DNA of 64,000 bases from Arthrobacter sp. ZGTC131 (GCF_002929275.1 NZ_PJIK01000011.1:1-64000); one strand, 5' to 3'. Positions 25,241 through 34,089 are shown, counted from the first letter of the stretch. Notes: generated from the letters alone by a model not told the origin. A program made the numbers and translations.

Positions 25241-25464
25241 TCCAGAAGGCCAGCCGGCTGAACTTGAAGATCCGTATCAACGACGAACCTTCGTGCAATA
25301 TCAAAGCGTATGTCAAAGCCCGAGCAGCAGGCAGAACATCCAAGGCGGCCGAGGATTTCTTTCTGCACCGTCTGGATGCGGTCTAGGTTAAATGCAACCT
25401 CTGCCGGAACGGTAACGTGGACGGTTCGCGCCGAAAACTCGTTTGTGAGGTCTTTCTCAGGCAT
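25237..25464 (-). CDS. Cys-containing candidate precursor peptide of the MNIO enzyme
   Basis: The 75-residue peptide starts at ATG 25464 with AAAGGG 8 bases upstream and ends overlapping the MNIO start. Residues 13-40 form a leader-like strand and helix (ARTVHVTVPAEVAFNLDRIQ, TVQKEILGRLG). The distinctive block GCSACCSGFDIRFD holds three Cys within five residues. The tail is ARRFVVDTDLQVQPAGLLE. Position directly before, and coupled to, a DUF692 enzyme is where precursors of methanobactin-like systems are found. Cys modification is therefore a good prediction, but it is inference. A small metal-binding helper protein is the alternative. Confidence 0.72.
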   Translation of the reverse strand: MPEKDLTNEFSARTVHVTVPAEVAFNLDRIQTVQKEILGRLGCSACCSGFDIRFDIARRFVVDTDLQVQPAGLLE

Positions 25465-25829
25465 GACAATCCCTTTTTGTAGTTTCCTTTTATAAAGCGT
25501 CTCTACCGCGAGCCTTTATCACTCGCTGTCGTCACTGTAGCCATCGGGCGTTACAAGAGCGTTACTGCGGCCGTGTGGACCACAGGTCCTTGTGGTAATC
25601 AACCACGGCGCAGATCCCTAATCGTCAACGACTAATCGTCACCGACGTAAGCCTCCCCGGAAGGCACTGATCCAGCTCTATCGGATCATGGCGGCGCTGT
25701 GCACAGCACCGGGGACAGCAGCCACGCGAAGACGGCGACGAGGATGACCGCGACTCCGGGGATACGTAACACTGACGGGATACTCACTCGCCGTTCAGAG
25801 GTGTTCCCCTCCAGGTCGGGCACTTCCAT
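25465..25829. other. upstream region of the MNIO operon
   Basis: No gene is supported. The minus-strand promoter of the peptide-MNIO operon should lie within about 25465-25600, where the DNA is locally AT-rich. No convincing -35/-10 pair was fixed. Confidence 0.35.
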
Positions 25830-26513
25830 GACGTTCAGCCAGCTCGCCGGGTCCCTCGCCAGGACAGGGGATTCACGGATCGCTTACCACGAGTCCCACG
25901 ATGAGGCCGGAAATTCCGACCTGACCTTGCGCACGATCCGGGTGGCCGTCAACGACGCCGTCCTGTTCGGGCCGACCCGGGACACTGCGGAGGCGCGGGC
26001 CAGGCTGGCCGCCGGAATCAGCATGTTGTCGGCTGGCACGCCGATGTTTTTGATGGGCGAGGAGGCCGGGGCGAAGGAACCTTTCAACACAACAAGATCC
26101 TGCAGGGCCGGGAAGACATCTTGGCCGAACGCGATCAGTTTGGAGCGAACCTCTTCCGCTACTACCAGGACCTGATCAGGCTCCGCCGTTCCGGCACGGG
26201 CTTCCGATCACGAAACATCGACATCATCCACACCTCCGATGACTCCAGGGTCATCGTCTTCACACGGAACGACGGGGCCACACGTGGGATGGTGATCGCG
26301 TCCCTGAATAACCGGCCGTTTGATGCTGGCTACATCATCCAGAGCTCGCCGGACCGCCTGAGCCCGGGAGTGTGGCAAGAGGTCTTCAACAGCGACTCAA
26401 CGTTCTATGGTGGATCGGACCTGGGGAACTTCGGTGCCGCGCTGCCCAGCCAAGACGGACGGATCGAGGTGCGCTTGCCGGCGAACGCTTTGGTCGTGCG
26501 GAGCAGGATGTGA
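25830..26513 (+). pseudogene. C-terminal remnant of a GH13 branching-enzyme-like protein, frameshifted
   Basis: Frame one reads RIAYHESHDEAGNSDLTLRT and AGISMLSAGTPMFLMGEEAG. After a one-base shift near 26090 frame two reads NKILQGREDIL, LFRYYQDLIRLRRSGTGFRS, MVIASLNNRPFDAGYIIQSS and VWQEVFNSDSTFYGG to a stop at 26513. These are the last barrel and C-terminal beta-domain blocks of alpha-glucan branching or trehalohydrolase-type GH13 enzymes. The catalytic barrel start is absent. Confidence 0.65.
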
Positions 26514-26695
26514 CGCCGGAAATTCTTTTCGTGCGGCGGTCTTGACCGCCCCATTCGGGCTCGTGAAAACACAGCGGCCGGGCAGTACCCCAGGGGTACG
26601 GGCCACCGGCTTGGCCATCGCCAGGGAGGGCACTCGGAGTTCCGCCGGCAGGAGCTCAGACACATGCGTCACGATACTCCCCGCGGATCCGTCGC

Positions 26696-27000
26696 GTGAT
26701 CAGAGGCCCTGCGTGGCCCCAACGCTTCGAAGCTCTAGCCCAGACGATTAGGGACGCAGTGGGTGAGAAGGCGGTGTCGGTCGAGCACATTGGGTCCACG
26801 GCAGTTCCGGGCCTAGCTACCAAGCCCATCCTCGACCTCCTGCTCACGGTTATGGACGTTGAGGATGAGGCGGCATAGTCCCGGCCCTGGAAGACGTCGG
26901 GTTTGTCCTGCGAGTCCCAAAGTGGCGGCCGACCAGGAGTGCTCCCGGCCTGCTTCGCGAAGGACGCCTGTCCGGTTGGGGCATACCCCAACCTGTGTCA
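26696..27000 (+). pseudogene. GrpB/UPF0157-family remnant
   Basis: The frame opens PAWPQRFEALAQTIRDAV then VEHIGSTAVPGLATKPILDL, the hallmark of the GrpB (UPF0157) nucleotidyltransferase-like family. A TAG at 26876 interrupts it. The sequence after the stop (PALEDVGFVLRVPKW) continues the family pattern and then loses frame. The usual length is about 170 residues; only the first 60 are in one frame. Confidence 0.6.
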
Positions 27001-28078
27001 TTTTTCGAACCCGCCTGCACAACCGGCATTCTGTATCGAAGTCGCCTGCACCCGCTGGGAGCGCGCGCGTCTGACCGTCTCCCTGTCCGCCCACACTGAT
27101 CGACGCCGCCGATCTCGCCTATCCCAACCGCGGGGCGATGGACAGCCCGCTGTCGGGCACGACCATGGTCATCTAGAGAACCGAGGCCGCCCTGCCGCTG
27201 CCCTCCCCCTCTCCAGGCCGGGCTATCTTCCCGGTATGCCGGATCCAGGATGCACCCACCGGTATAGCCTGCTGCAAGTAGATCAGGAGTGGCGCAGGTG
27301 ATCCGGTCCAACTGGAGTTCCCGCCGGCACAAACAACACGGAAGGCAGATTTCACACCCCGACTCCCTGCCGGACGGAGGCGCCAGCTTGGGATATACGC
27401 CACCCGACCTCAGGAAATGCCCCTATTCGTGACTGCACGGAATGTCCGAAGTGCTCTACACTCGCCGGCGCTTCCTTATGCGTAAGCTGAACGCTGAGCG
27501 GTCGCCTTCGGAAAGTGGGGCTGGTGCCGTCAGCGGCGGCGCTGTCACTTTTTCGGGCGCTCTTACCCGGGCCCTTCCGTCGCGTCTCCTTCTGGCAGGC
27601 CGAGTACCCTGACTATTCTGAGGACAGCCGCTCGGCATGGCGTAAGCGCGGGTCCGCCAAAGGGCGCCAGAATCTCTCGATGACCAGCTCCGCGCGGGGG
27701 CGCATTGGTTCGGCCGGCGTCTCTCCTTCCGAGATTCTCGGTTCGCCCACAGTCGGACGTTCCTCACCTATTTCCGTGCGGCCGACTCAGTCCCTGAGAG
27801 ATGTGGCTGGTCCAAGGCACGGTATTCGCATTGATGGCGTGGGCAACGGTCGGCAACGATGCTATGACTAGTGTCTGCACAAGCAATGTATGAGCACCGC
27901 GCGTCTCGACCAATCTGATTCACCCCCTGTAACGCTCAGGTAACGCCGGGCCTTGTTCACTATGTAGTGCCGCCACTGCCGCAATAGCACGGCGCCATTA
28001 CAGAGCTAGCGAAAGCATGCGAACGAACTGCGCTGCTACGACTTACACGTCGAAGCGAAGCGGTCTTAGGAGTGGACA
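27001..28078. other. one kilobase without a supported gene
   Basis: Frames on both strands are short or lack any family resemblance. A piece near 27095-27176 (LIDAADLAYPNRGAMDSPLS) looks like coding debris. The last ~180 bases are AT-richer and should hold the promoter of the gene at 28079. Confidence 0.4.
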
Positions 28079-28636
28079 ATGACTATCAATGAGGGTTTAG
28101 CGGACGACCGTGAGTCGAGCAGGGCTAGCGCAGCGGTGTCTGCCGCAGTCAAAGTATCTGGGATCGACCGTGCAGACGTGGACGAAAGGACTGAACCCGA
28201 ATTCGCCTTTGCATTGTGGTGGAATACTACGATCCAGTGGGTGATGAACGGCACGACGGGAACACTTCTCGTGCTGAACCAAGAGACACAAGATTCCCTG
28301 CGTCTCGGCCCGGGCGGGAGGGGGCTGGTTAGATGGTACCTTCCTTGGTGCAACACATACGATGAAGTGGCGAGCAAATCGATTACATTTAGAGCTCTAG
28401 CTCCCGGACAAACCGGTATGGGTGTTCGTCTCTTCTCGATATTCCAGGACTATAGAAGCGAAACGGCCATGTGGTTGCCGTCTGGTGTTACAGACTTTGC
28501 CATGCGGGCACCTATCGAGGTTGTCGCCAGCTCCGGAAATTTTCTCCCCTCGGCCGTGGTCATTAACTTGAGGCCCACAGTATTACCTACAGGGCAAATT
28601 GTTCCTGTTGCGGACAATGTAGTTCCCAGAATTTAG
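28079..28636 (+). CDS. hypothetical protein near the second metalloprotease locus
   Basis: The 185-residue protein starts at ATG 28079 with AGGAG 6 bases upstream. Residues 1-40 are acidic and helical (ASAAVSAAVKVSGIDRADVD). The rest is beta-rich with many aromatics (FALWWNTTIQWVMNGTTGTL, GRGLVRWYLPWCNTYDEVAS, IFQDYRSETAMWLPSGVTDF). The codon pattern and AT-richer DNA differ from the core genes to the right, consistent with transfer. It precedes a broken relative of the large metalloprotease and may belong to that system. No family is recognised. Confidence 0.55.
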   Translation: MTINEGLADDRESSRASAAVSAAVKVSGIDRADVDERTEPEFAFALWWNTTIQWVMNGTTGTLLVLNQETQDSLRLGPGGRGLVRWYLPWCNTYDEVASKSITFRALAPGQTGMGVRLFSIFQDYRSETAMWLPSGVTDFAMRAPIEVVASSGNFLPSAVVINLRPTVLPTGQIVPVADNVVPRI

Positions 28637-28713
28637 AGGCCGACGTTTTTAGATTACGTCAGCGGCCTGCGGCAAAAACATCACAAATTGCCTTGGCGGA
28701 AAAGGCGGGGTTC

Positions 28714-29134
28714 ATGGCCTGTCGTGAGGTATCTACGTGGATTACTGAGAATGTTGTGCTCATGCCCGTAGAGCAGGTTGTTACCGAGGCGCGCGAGGCT
28801 TGTGAGAACGTGGCGACTTGGGTTGAGGAGGAGGTGCGGCAGCCCGTCGAAGAATGGATCAGTACGACTGAGCGCAGATGCCGAGTTCCTCCGCGAGCTG
28901 CACAACTCAAACGTCCTGGATTTATATGTCATAGCTGGCCGGTTCACCAATTGCCGCGGCAAAGCGGTCTGGGAACAGTCCGAGGGTGAGGTCGCCTACA
29001 CCGGCACTCGGACCACTGTTACGAAAACCGACCTGGATTACTTCCTCGAGTTCGGCCCTACGGCGGTTCCGTCGTTCACGGTGTACCCCATCAGCCGGGA
29101 TGTGTTTCTCAACCGCCGTGGATACCTGATCTGA
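28714..29134 (+). pseudogene. internally deleted relative of the 18651-20450 metalloprotease
   Basis: From ATG 28714 the frame reads CREVSTWITENVVLMPVEQ and CENVATWVEEEVRQPVEEW, matching the two Cys/Trp/Pro repeats at the start of the protein at 18651. Near 28880 the frame shifts and reads AEFLRELHNSNVLDLYVIAG and GEVAYTGTRTTVTKTDLDYF to a stop at 29134. This matches the segment of the large protein just after its hydrophobic region (HTDGIINLYALAGKWSDC). So roughly 800-900 bases encoding the hydrophobic helices have been lost, and the HExxH end is absent too. Confidence 0.6.
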
Positions 29135-29293
29135 GCCTCGGCCCACGGAATGCGTTCAAATTGGAGGTACCCGACGCAACATCAAGGCGGCGTGTCGGAC
29201 CACGCCGTTCATCTCGAACTGTGACAGACGACAAGGGCGCTACTGGTACGCGGTCCAGTTGCTTGCGTGCCTCTGGCGGAGAACGGAGGAGCG

Positions 29294-30139
29294 ATGTGGG
29301 GCTGGGTCAAGAAGGTTGGTAGGGCCGTCGCAAAAGGTGTGCGCGGCATCGTTCGAGGAGTCAGTGAAGTATTCTCTGCAGTCAGTTGGTTCATACATCG
29401 CCTGATCGGGATTCCGGAACTGATTGCCAGCCTTGCCGGTATACGGATTACCAAAAAGCTTCGCTTGAAGGTTGTGATCCTTCCAGACGCGTCCGGGAGC
29501 CCGCTCGCCACCACCGCCGCCGTGGAGGAAGTCGTCGACGAAGCGAAGCGAGTGTTCTATCGGAACAGAATGAAGGTGCGCATCATCCCGCCAGTCGACG
29601 AAGAGACCATTGTTTCTCACTTCGCCGGATCGGTTCCAGATTACGTGCGTCGCCCGCAGTGCGGTCCTCCGGGGTGGGCCGAGCGGTACAAGGGCAAGGG
29701 TCGCTGGTATGCAAGGCATAGCGCTCCATACTCCGGTCGCGGTACCGCAACCGTATTCGTCGTCGACGATGTACACGAAGGGCCCGAGGACAAAAACGGC
29801 TGCTTCCTCGGATTGGTGGATTACGGATATATCGACAGTGGCGCGTTGCGACCGCCGGCGATGCCGACCCCGGTGCCCGTTCCCGTGGTCACCGCGACCG
29901 GATCGGGTGCGGGCGCAAGTGCCGTGAGCGTGCTAACAGCAGCGGTTAAAGCGTTCACACCTGGCGTCAAGATGACGCTGGCGCACGAGCTGGGACACGC
30001 GTGCGATCTGCTTCATCGCACCAAAGGCGGCAAGACACCTGGAAACCTCATGCGACCTGGTAAGGACGAACGGACCCACCACCTGACTGATTGGCAGATC
30101 GCATGGGTGCGTTCCAGCCACCGTGTGCGGTATTTCTGA
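29294..30139 (+). CDS. second HExxH zinc metalloprotease with amphipathic N terminus
   Basis: The 281-residue protein starts at ATG 29294 with CGGAGG upstream; an earlier in-frame start at 29267 is less well supported. Residues 1-50 are a basic amphipathic and hydrophobic stretch (MWGWVKKVGRAVAKGVRGIV, VSWFIHRLIGIPELIASLAG) like a membrane-active segment. The catalytic site is AHELGHACDLLH (HExxHxxxxxH) near residue 231, with the Met-turn candidate GNLMRPG and a closing helix LTDWQIAWVRSSHRVRYF. This is metzincin-like. It follows a decayed copy of the larger protease, so the two metalloproteases belong to one kind of locus in unit B. The substrate is unknown. Confidence 0.7.
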   Translation: MWGWVKKVGRAVAKGVRGIVRGVSEVFSAVSWFIHRLIGIPELIASLAGIRITKKLRLKVVILPDASGSPLATTAAVEEVVDEAKRVFYRNRMKVRIIPPVDEETIVSHFAGSVPDYVRRPQCGPPGWAERYKGKGRWYARHSAPYSGRGTATVFVVDDVHEGPEDKNGCFLGLVDYGYIDSGALRPPAMPTPVPVPVVTATGSGAGASAVSVLTAAVKAFTPGVKMTLAHELGHACDLLHRTKGGKTPGNLMRPGKDERTHHLTDWQIAWVRSSHRVRYF

Positions 30140-31146
30140 TTCTGATAATGCAGACACGGTGCGGCTGTCGCACGTACGTCAGATCGACCGTATCCGACGA
30201 TGTTGCGCGACGACGGCTTGACCGGCGCTCGAGTTCTGCCTCCGACTGAATGAGATGCTGAGCAGGGAGTTGCCGCCAAACCACACGGCGCACTGTCCCT
30301 TGCGTGGACACTCGGCCACGGAGTATCCCGTTACTACCTCGTTGCGGCCGGAGGCGTAGCGCGGCCGGCTGAGCAGCCCTTCCTGGCGTGCTCGCCTGAT
30401 GATTCAGTCTCGTCGATTGAAGCTGCCACGTAGGTCCGCACCTTCCGCCGAGGAATACATCTGGGCATGACCGCGGCTTGAGCGGGCGACAGGGGAACCC
30501 GGCGGCGTAGGAGCCACGCGCCGGGTCCCCTTCGAACTCGAGCCGGCCGGACGGCCAGCGCAGCCATCCAACAGGCTGGCAATGAACAGATACGAACGAG
30601 CAGCCAGGCAGCAGGTACCTCACTTCGGCAACAACGCGGTAAAAAATCCACAGCGCCATGTAGTAGTCGCCGCAGGTAACCATGAACAGGTGTCGACGGA
30701 AAAACCGTCGAGCCAGGGAAGAAAGGCGCTGCGCATCATGGGCTACATGCAGGACGACGTTAGCTCCCCGTCCGGCACGGTAACCCGTGTCAGACCGATC
30801 GTGGGAGCCCGGCGGCACCGATCCCCTGGAGATTGGGCACGAGTCATGTCGCCCTCCCCGGACCCACCATGAATAAGCAGAACAGCCACCAAAAGCCGAG
30901 CAGGAAGTACCAGGTGAACACCCAACGATGCAATAAAGAAACTCGCACCGAATTTTTCCCAGGTCATGTTGGCCGATCCATGAGCGTCCATGAACTGGCA
31001 ACGAACGACAAACCGTCGCTCCAAGCAAGGGAGGAGGCCGCCGGCCACAGCACCGGCCACCAATGAAAAAGGCCCCCGAAGGGGCCCCTTCACAACACAA
31101 TATGTGCACACTCAGAGCCAACAAGCCCCTGAGCAGGGAAAACACC
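30140..31146. other. one kilobase without a supported gene
   Basis: A long minus-strand open frame covers it but has no family resemblance, and its composition looks accidental. A strong hairpin lies near 30492-30531 (GGGGAACCCGGCG with CGCCGGGTCCCC). The right end forms the left arm of the third att-like repeat. Confidence 0.5.
31066..31086 (-). terminator. Rho-independent terminator beside the third att-like core
   Basis: On the minus strand this reads GGCCCC, TTCG, GGGGCC, TTTTT: a GC-rich stem with a stable tetraloop and a T-run. It lies about 60 bases beyond the tRNA-end core at 31147. When this unit was next to the tRNA it could have replaced the tRNA's own terminator. Confidence 0.75.
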
Positions 31147-31278
31147 TGCCCGAGGTGGGACTCGAACCGCATTCCAACCCTTGCAAATACTGGGAACTCC
31201 CGAAAACATACGCAATCCGAGCCAGTCAAACCGATGTACGACCAAGTCCGAAGCCAAAAGTGTGGACATTGTCCACAC
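31147..31278. repeat. third att-like repeat (core plus right arm)
   Basis: The core TGCCCGAGGTGGGACTCGAA is followed by an arm nearly identical to that at 10568-10699 and ends in the palindrome GTGTGGACATTGTCCACAC at 31260-31278, which includes an exact DnaA box at 31269-31277. The left flank differs from the other copies, as expected if it came from a different element. It marks the junction between island units B and C. Confidence 0.85.
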
Positions 31279-31363
31279 TTTCTTTTTTCGCCTCGAAGTA
31301 CCTCCGAACTGCAGGCAAACGCACGGCTATCGTCTGACCAAGTGGGCCGCAATCGTCCCCGCG

Positions 31364-31582
31364 CTAAGCTCCAGCGAGACGTCGCTGGCCGCCACCCCCA
31401 ACGACGAGATTGAACGCCGCATGAGTGCTGACGTCATGCCGGTAGCCCTTGATCCAGAGCATCAGAACCATCAGCGTCCACGCGGTACGTTTGCTGCCGT
31501 CGATCAGCGGGTGAAACCGCGCAACCGACTCCATGAGAGCCGCCGCCTTCATCGCTAACTGCGGATAGGATTCCACCCCCAT
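31364..31582 (-). pseudogene. N-terminally truncated Doc/Fic toxin remnant
   Basis: The frame reads YPQLAMKAAALMESVARFHP followed by LIDGSKRTAWTLMVLMLWIK, the Fic/Doc core motif (HPxxDGxKRTAW) of death-on-curing toxins. About 55 N-terminal residues are missing: upstream of 31582 the sequence switches to an unrelated esterase on the other strand. No Phd-type antitoxin is visible. The motif residues are intact, but the fragment is probably inactive. Confidence 0.6.
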
Positions 31583-31596
31583 CGCGGGTCGTTTCC

Positions 31597-32063
31597 GTGG
31601 ACGCTGACGTGTCAGTACACGTCTTCCGGCCGGCTTCGACCCGGCCCCGGACTCCGGCGCTGCTGTGGATCCACGGCGGCGGAATGCTGCTCGGCGACGC
31701 GTCGCAGGCCAGCCGCTTCTGCCGCCGGATCGCCGATCAGCTCAACACGTCGTCGTCTCGGTGGAACCGGCTCGCACCCGAACACCCGTTCCCGACGCCG
31801 CTGGGAGACTGCTACACCGCGCTGCAATGGCTCGCCCGACACCGATCCCGCACGCATCACCGTCGGCGGCGCCAGCGCCGGCGGCGGTCTGGCCGCCGCA
31901 CTGGCGCTACTGGCGAAGGAACGCGGCAAGATCCGTCTGGTCCTGCAACTGCTGTCCTACCCGATGCTGGACGACCGGACCACCACCCGCACCGATATCG
32001 ACCCGCGGCGGCTACGCATCGGGAGCCCGGGCAGCAACCGGTTCGGCTGGCGTGCCTACCTCG
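31597..32063 (+). pseudogene. HSL-type alpha/beta-hydrolase (esterase) remnant, frameshifted
   Basis: Frame one has RTPALLWIHGGGMLLGDAS (the HGGG oxyanion motif) and APEHPFPTPLGDCYTALQWL. After a shift near 31840, RITVGGASAGGGLAAALALL carries the GxSxG nucleophile and YPMLDDRTTTRTDIDPRRLR follows. The acid and His residues are not found. It abuts an AraC-family fragment. Confidence 0.65.
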
Positions 32064-32219
32064 GCGGACGAGATCGCCGGTCAAGTCGGATTCGCCGGAG
32101 GCACATCGCTACGGGAACACTTGAACGCCGCCATCGGCGTCTCGCCGCTCGCCTACCGGGGCACTTTCCGTGGCGACCCGTCCTCGGCATTGAGGACCAC
32201 AGCCCCTGCCGCTATGTGA
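32064..32219 (+). pseudogene. C-terminal fragment of an AraC/GlxA-family regulator
   Basis: ADEIAGQVGFAGGTSLREHL and NAAIGVSPLAYRGTFRGD match the second helix-turn-helix of AraC-type regulators ('IA--vGF-s---lr-hFrr--GvsP-aYR--F'). Only this end is left, fused to the esterase remnant. Confidence 0.6.
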
Positions 32220-32232
32220 ACAACCGCAACAG

Positions 32233-32859
32233 TCAATCAGCCGGTGGGTGTGTTCCACCTCTGCGCAAGAGAACGTAGACCTGCTCGGAGATCTCAGAGA
32301 GGATCTCGTCAACGGACCTGGAGATGTTAATGGTTGCCGCCATGCTGAGAAACATGATCGCGGACACGACATGCGCCAGCCTGGCAGCGTTCCGAGGCTC
32401 AACGCGGGGGTCACGCGTCAGTACCTCGGCAATCATCTGCTCGGTCTGAACGGTCAGGGCCAGGGCGTCACGGTGGTGAGGTTCTTCGGGGTCCCCAAAC
32501 ACGATTTCTCGAAGGTAGGTCCGGCCGTTGTCGATCTGCTTGCGGTTGCACTCCACCACCGGGCGAACGATCGCCATCACCGCATCAAACACATCCGGGA
32601 TCGCCTCGGCCGCCGTTCTGCCCGCAACCAGCGCGTCGGCGTAGCCGGAGTTCTGAACGAGCAGGAGCAACTCCCCCTTGGACTTGGCGTACAAGAACAA
32701 AGTCCCCGCGCCAATGTCAGCCTTATCGGCGATCTGCTGAGTCGTCACTTCATCGACACCATGTTCAGCAAAGAGCTCTGCAGCAGCAGCCGTGATGCGG
32801 TCAAGCTTGGCCTGCTTGTTCCGCTCACGCCGTCCGACTGATTGAGGGGCGACCGACAT
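32233..32859 (-). CDS. TetR-family repressor (TetR-1)
   Basis: The 208-residue protein starts at ATG 32859 with GGAGGA about 9 bases upstream. The N-terminal helix-turn-helix is clear (DRITAAAAELFAEHGVDEVT, TQQIADKADIGAGTLFLYAK). The rest is the helical ligand domain. It is about 45-50% similar by eye to the second TetR at 38950 across its length (NGRTYLREIVFGDPEEPHHR versus NGRTYLHELIFGDPTEPYRR). It is divergent from the OYE gene with a palindromic operator between them, so it probably represses itself and OYE until an inducer binds. Confidence 0.88.
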   Translation of the reverse strand: MSVAPQSVGRRERNKQAKLDRITAAAAELFAEHGVDEVTTQQIADKADIGAGTLFLYAKSKGELLLLVQNSGYADALVAGRTAAEAIPDVFDAVMAIVRPVVECNRKQIDNGRTYLREIVFGDPEEPHHRDALALTVQTEQMIAEVLTRDPRVEPRNAARLAHVVSAIMFLSMAATINISRSVDEILSEISEQVYVLLRRGGTHPPAD

Positions 32860-32889
32860 TACGTGTCCTCCGGGGAATAGACTCTGACC

Positions 32890-32907
32890 ATGCTCAGTTA
32901 TGAGCAT
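32890..32907. promoter_or_regulatory. palindromic operator between TetR-1 and OYE genes
   Basis: ATGCTCA-GTTA-TGAGCAT is a perfect 7-base inverted repeat with a 4-base centre, midway between the divergent starts at 32859 and 33013. A near-identical site lies between the TetR-2 gene and its divergent operon at 38902-38919. Confidence 0.75.
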
Positions 32908-33012
32908 AGTCACTACCGTGTGGGCTCAGTAGATTCTATTGTCCCACAGCGGCCGAAAGGGGGCCCATCGGGGTGGCCGCTAATGCCCTATCAAATGCAA
33001 AGGACCACTCTC

Positions 33013-34089
33013 ATGACCTTGTCCTCTCTCTGGCAACCGTTCACTCTCGGACGCCTAGACCTGCCGCACCGACTTGCGCTGGCACCAATGACGCGAAGTC
33101 GTGCCGACCTGGATGGCACCCTGGGTGACCTGGCCGCTGAGTACTACGGGCAGCGCGCTTCCCTGGGATTGATCATTACCGAGGGCACGCAGCCGTCGGA
33201 GGATGGGCAGGGCTACATGAATACGCCCGGGATCTACACCCCTGAGCACATCGAGGGCTGGCGAAAGATCACCAATGCAGTGCACGCAGGTGGTGGAGCG
33301 GTGTTCATCCAGCTGATGCATGTGGGCCGGATGTCTCACCCGGACAATACTCCACATCACCGTCAGCCTGTGGCCCCCTCGGCGATCTCCGCGGACCAGG
33401 AAATATTCACGCCGACCGGTCCGCAAATAACGCCGACGCCACGCGAGCTGAGCGCTGAGGATATCCAGGCCACCATCGCCGATTTCCGTCACGCCGCAGC
33501 GTCGGCCATCGCAGCCGGCGCCGATGGAGTCGAAATCCATGGCGCAAATGGCTACCTGTTGCACCAGTTCATCTCCCCTAATGCCAACCACCGCACCGAC
33601 TCCTACGGCGGGTCCGTGGAGAATCGGTCCCGGTTCGTGATCGAGCTCGCGCAGGCTTTGGCCGACGAAATCGGAGCGGACAGAGTTGGTATCCGCCTCT
33701 CCCCTGCCATGCCGCTGGGCGGAATTGACGAAGGCGACACCCAGAGTGTCCGTGCTCAGTACCGGCACCTTGTAGGAGAGCTCGCCACCCTGAACCTGGC
33801 CTACCTGCATCTTCACCACGTTGGCGACGACGAACTGCTCCGCTCACTCAGGGACATCTGGCCGTCGGCGCTGCTTGTGCTCCGCTACGGGCGAACCCGA
33901 GAGCAGATCGCCGGTGACATCGATGCCGGCCTTGCTGACATTGCCCCGCTGGGCCGTTTCGCGCTGGCCAACCCCGACGTCGTCGAGCGGCTGCGTGCGA
34001 ACGCCCCGCTCAACGAAATGGACCCCACAACCCTCTACGGCGGCGGCGCAGTCGGGTATACCGATTACCCAGCCCTTGCGCACGCCTGA
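33013..34089 (+). CDS. Old Yellow Enzyme-family FMN ene-reductase
   Basis: The 358-residue protein has OYE landmarks: LPHRLALAPMTRSRAD at the start, GLIITEGTQPSEDGQGYMNT, FIQLMHVGRMSHPDNTPHHR, the substrate-binding pair in DGVEIHGANGYLLHQFISPN (His/Asn type), and NHRTDSYGGSVENRSRFVIE. The usual length is 350-370. AAAGGA upstream of ATG 33013 supports this start over earlier in-frame ones. It would reduce activated C=C bonds (enones, nitroesters, maleimides) with NAD(P)H. Divergent TetR-1 with a palindromic operator is the likely control, and an SDR follows on the same strand. Confidence 0.9.
   Translation: MTLSSLWQPFTLGRLDLPHRLALAPMTRSRADLDGTLGDLAAEYYGQRASLGLIITEGTQPSEDGQGYMNTPGIYTPEHIEGWRKITNAVHAGGGAVFIQLMHVGRMSHPDNTPHHRQPVAPSAISADQEIFTPTGPQITPTPRELSAEDIQATIADFRHAAASAIAAGADGVEIHGANGYLLHQFISPNANHRTDSYGGSVENRSRFVIELAQALADEIGADRVGIRLSPAMPLGGIDEGDTQSVRAQYRHLVGELATLNLAYLHLHHVGDDELLRSLRDIWPSALLVLRYGRTREQIAGDIDAGLADIAPLGRFALANPDVVERLRANAPLNEMDPTTLYGGGAVGYTDYPALAHA

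Noticed and set aside
26696-26878. GrpB-like frame as an intact small protein
   Set aside because: The family needs about 170 residues. The sequence after the TAG still follows the family pattern, so this is a broken gene.
30048-31352. 434-codon minus-strand open frame crossing the third repeat
   Set aside because: It runs through the att-like repeat and terminator, has no ribosome binding site or domain, and its translation over the repeat is also seen in the other repeat copies.
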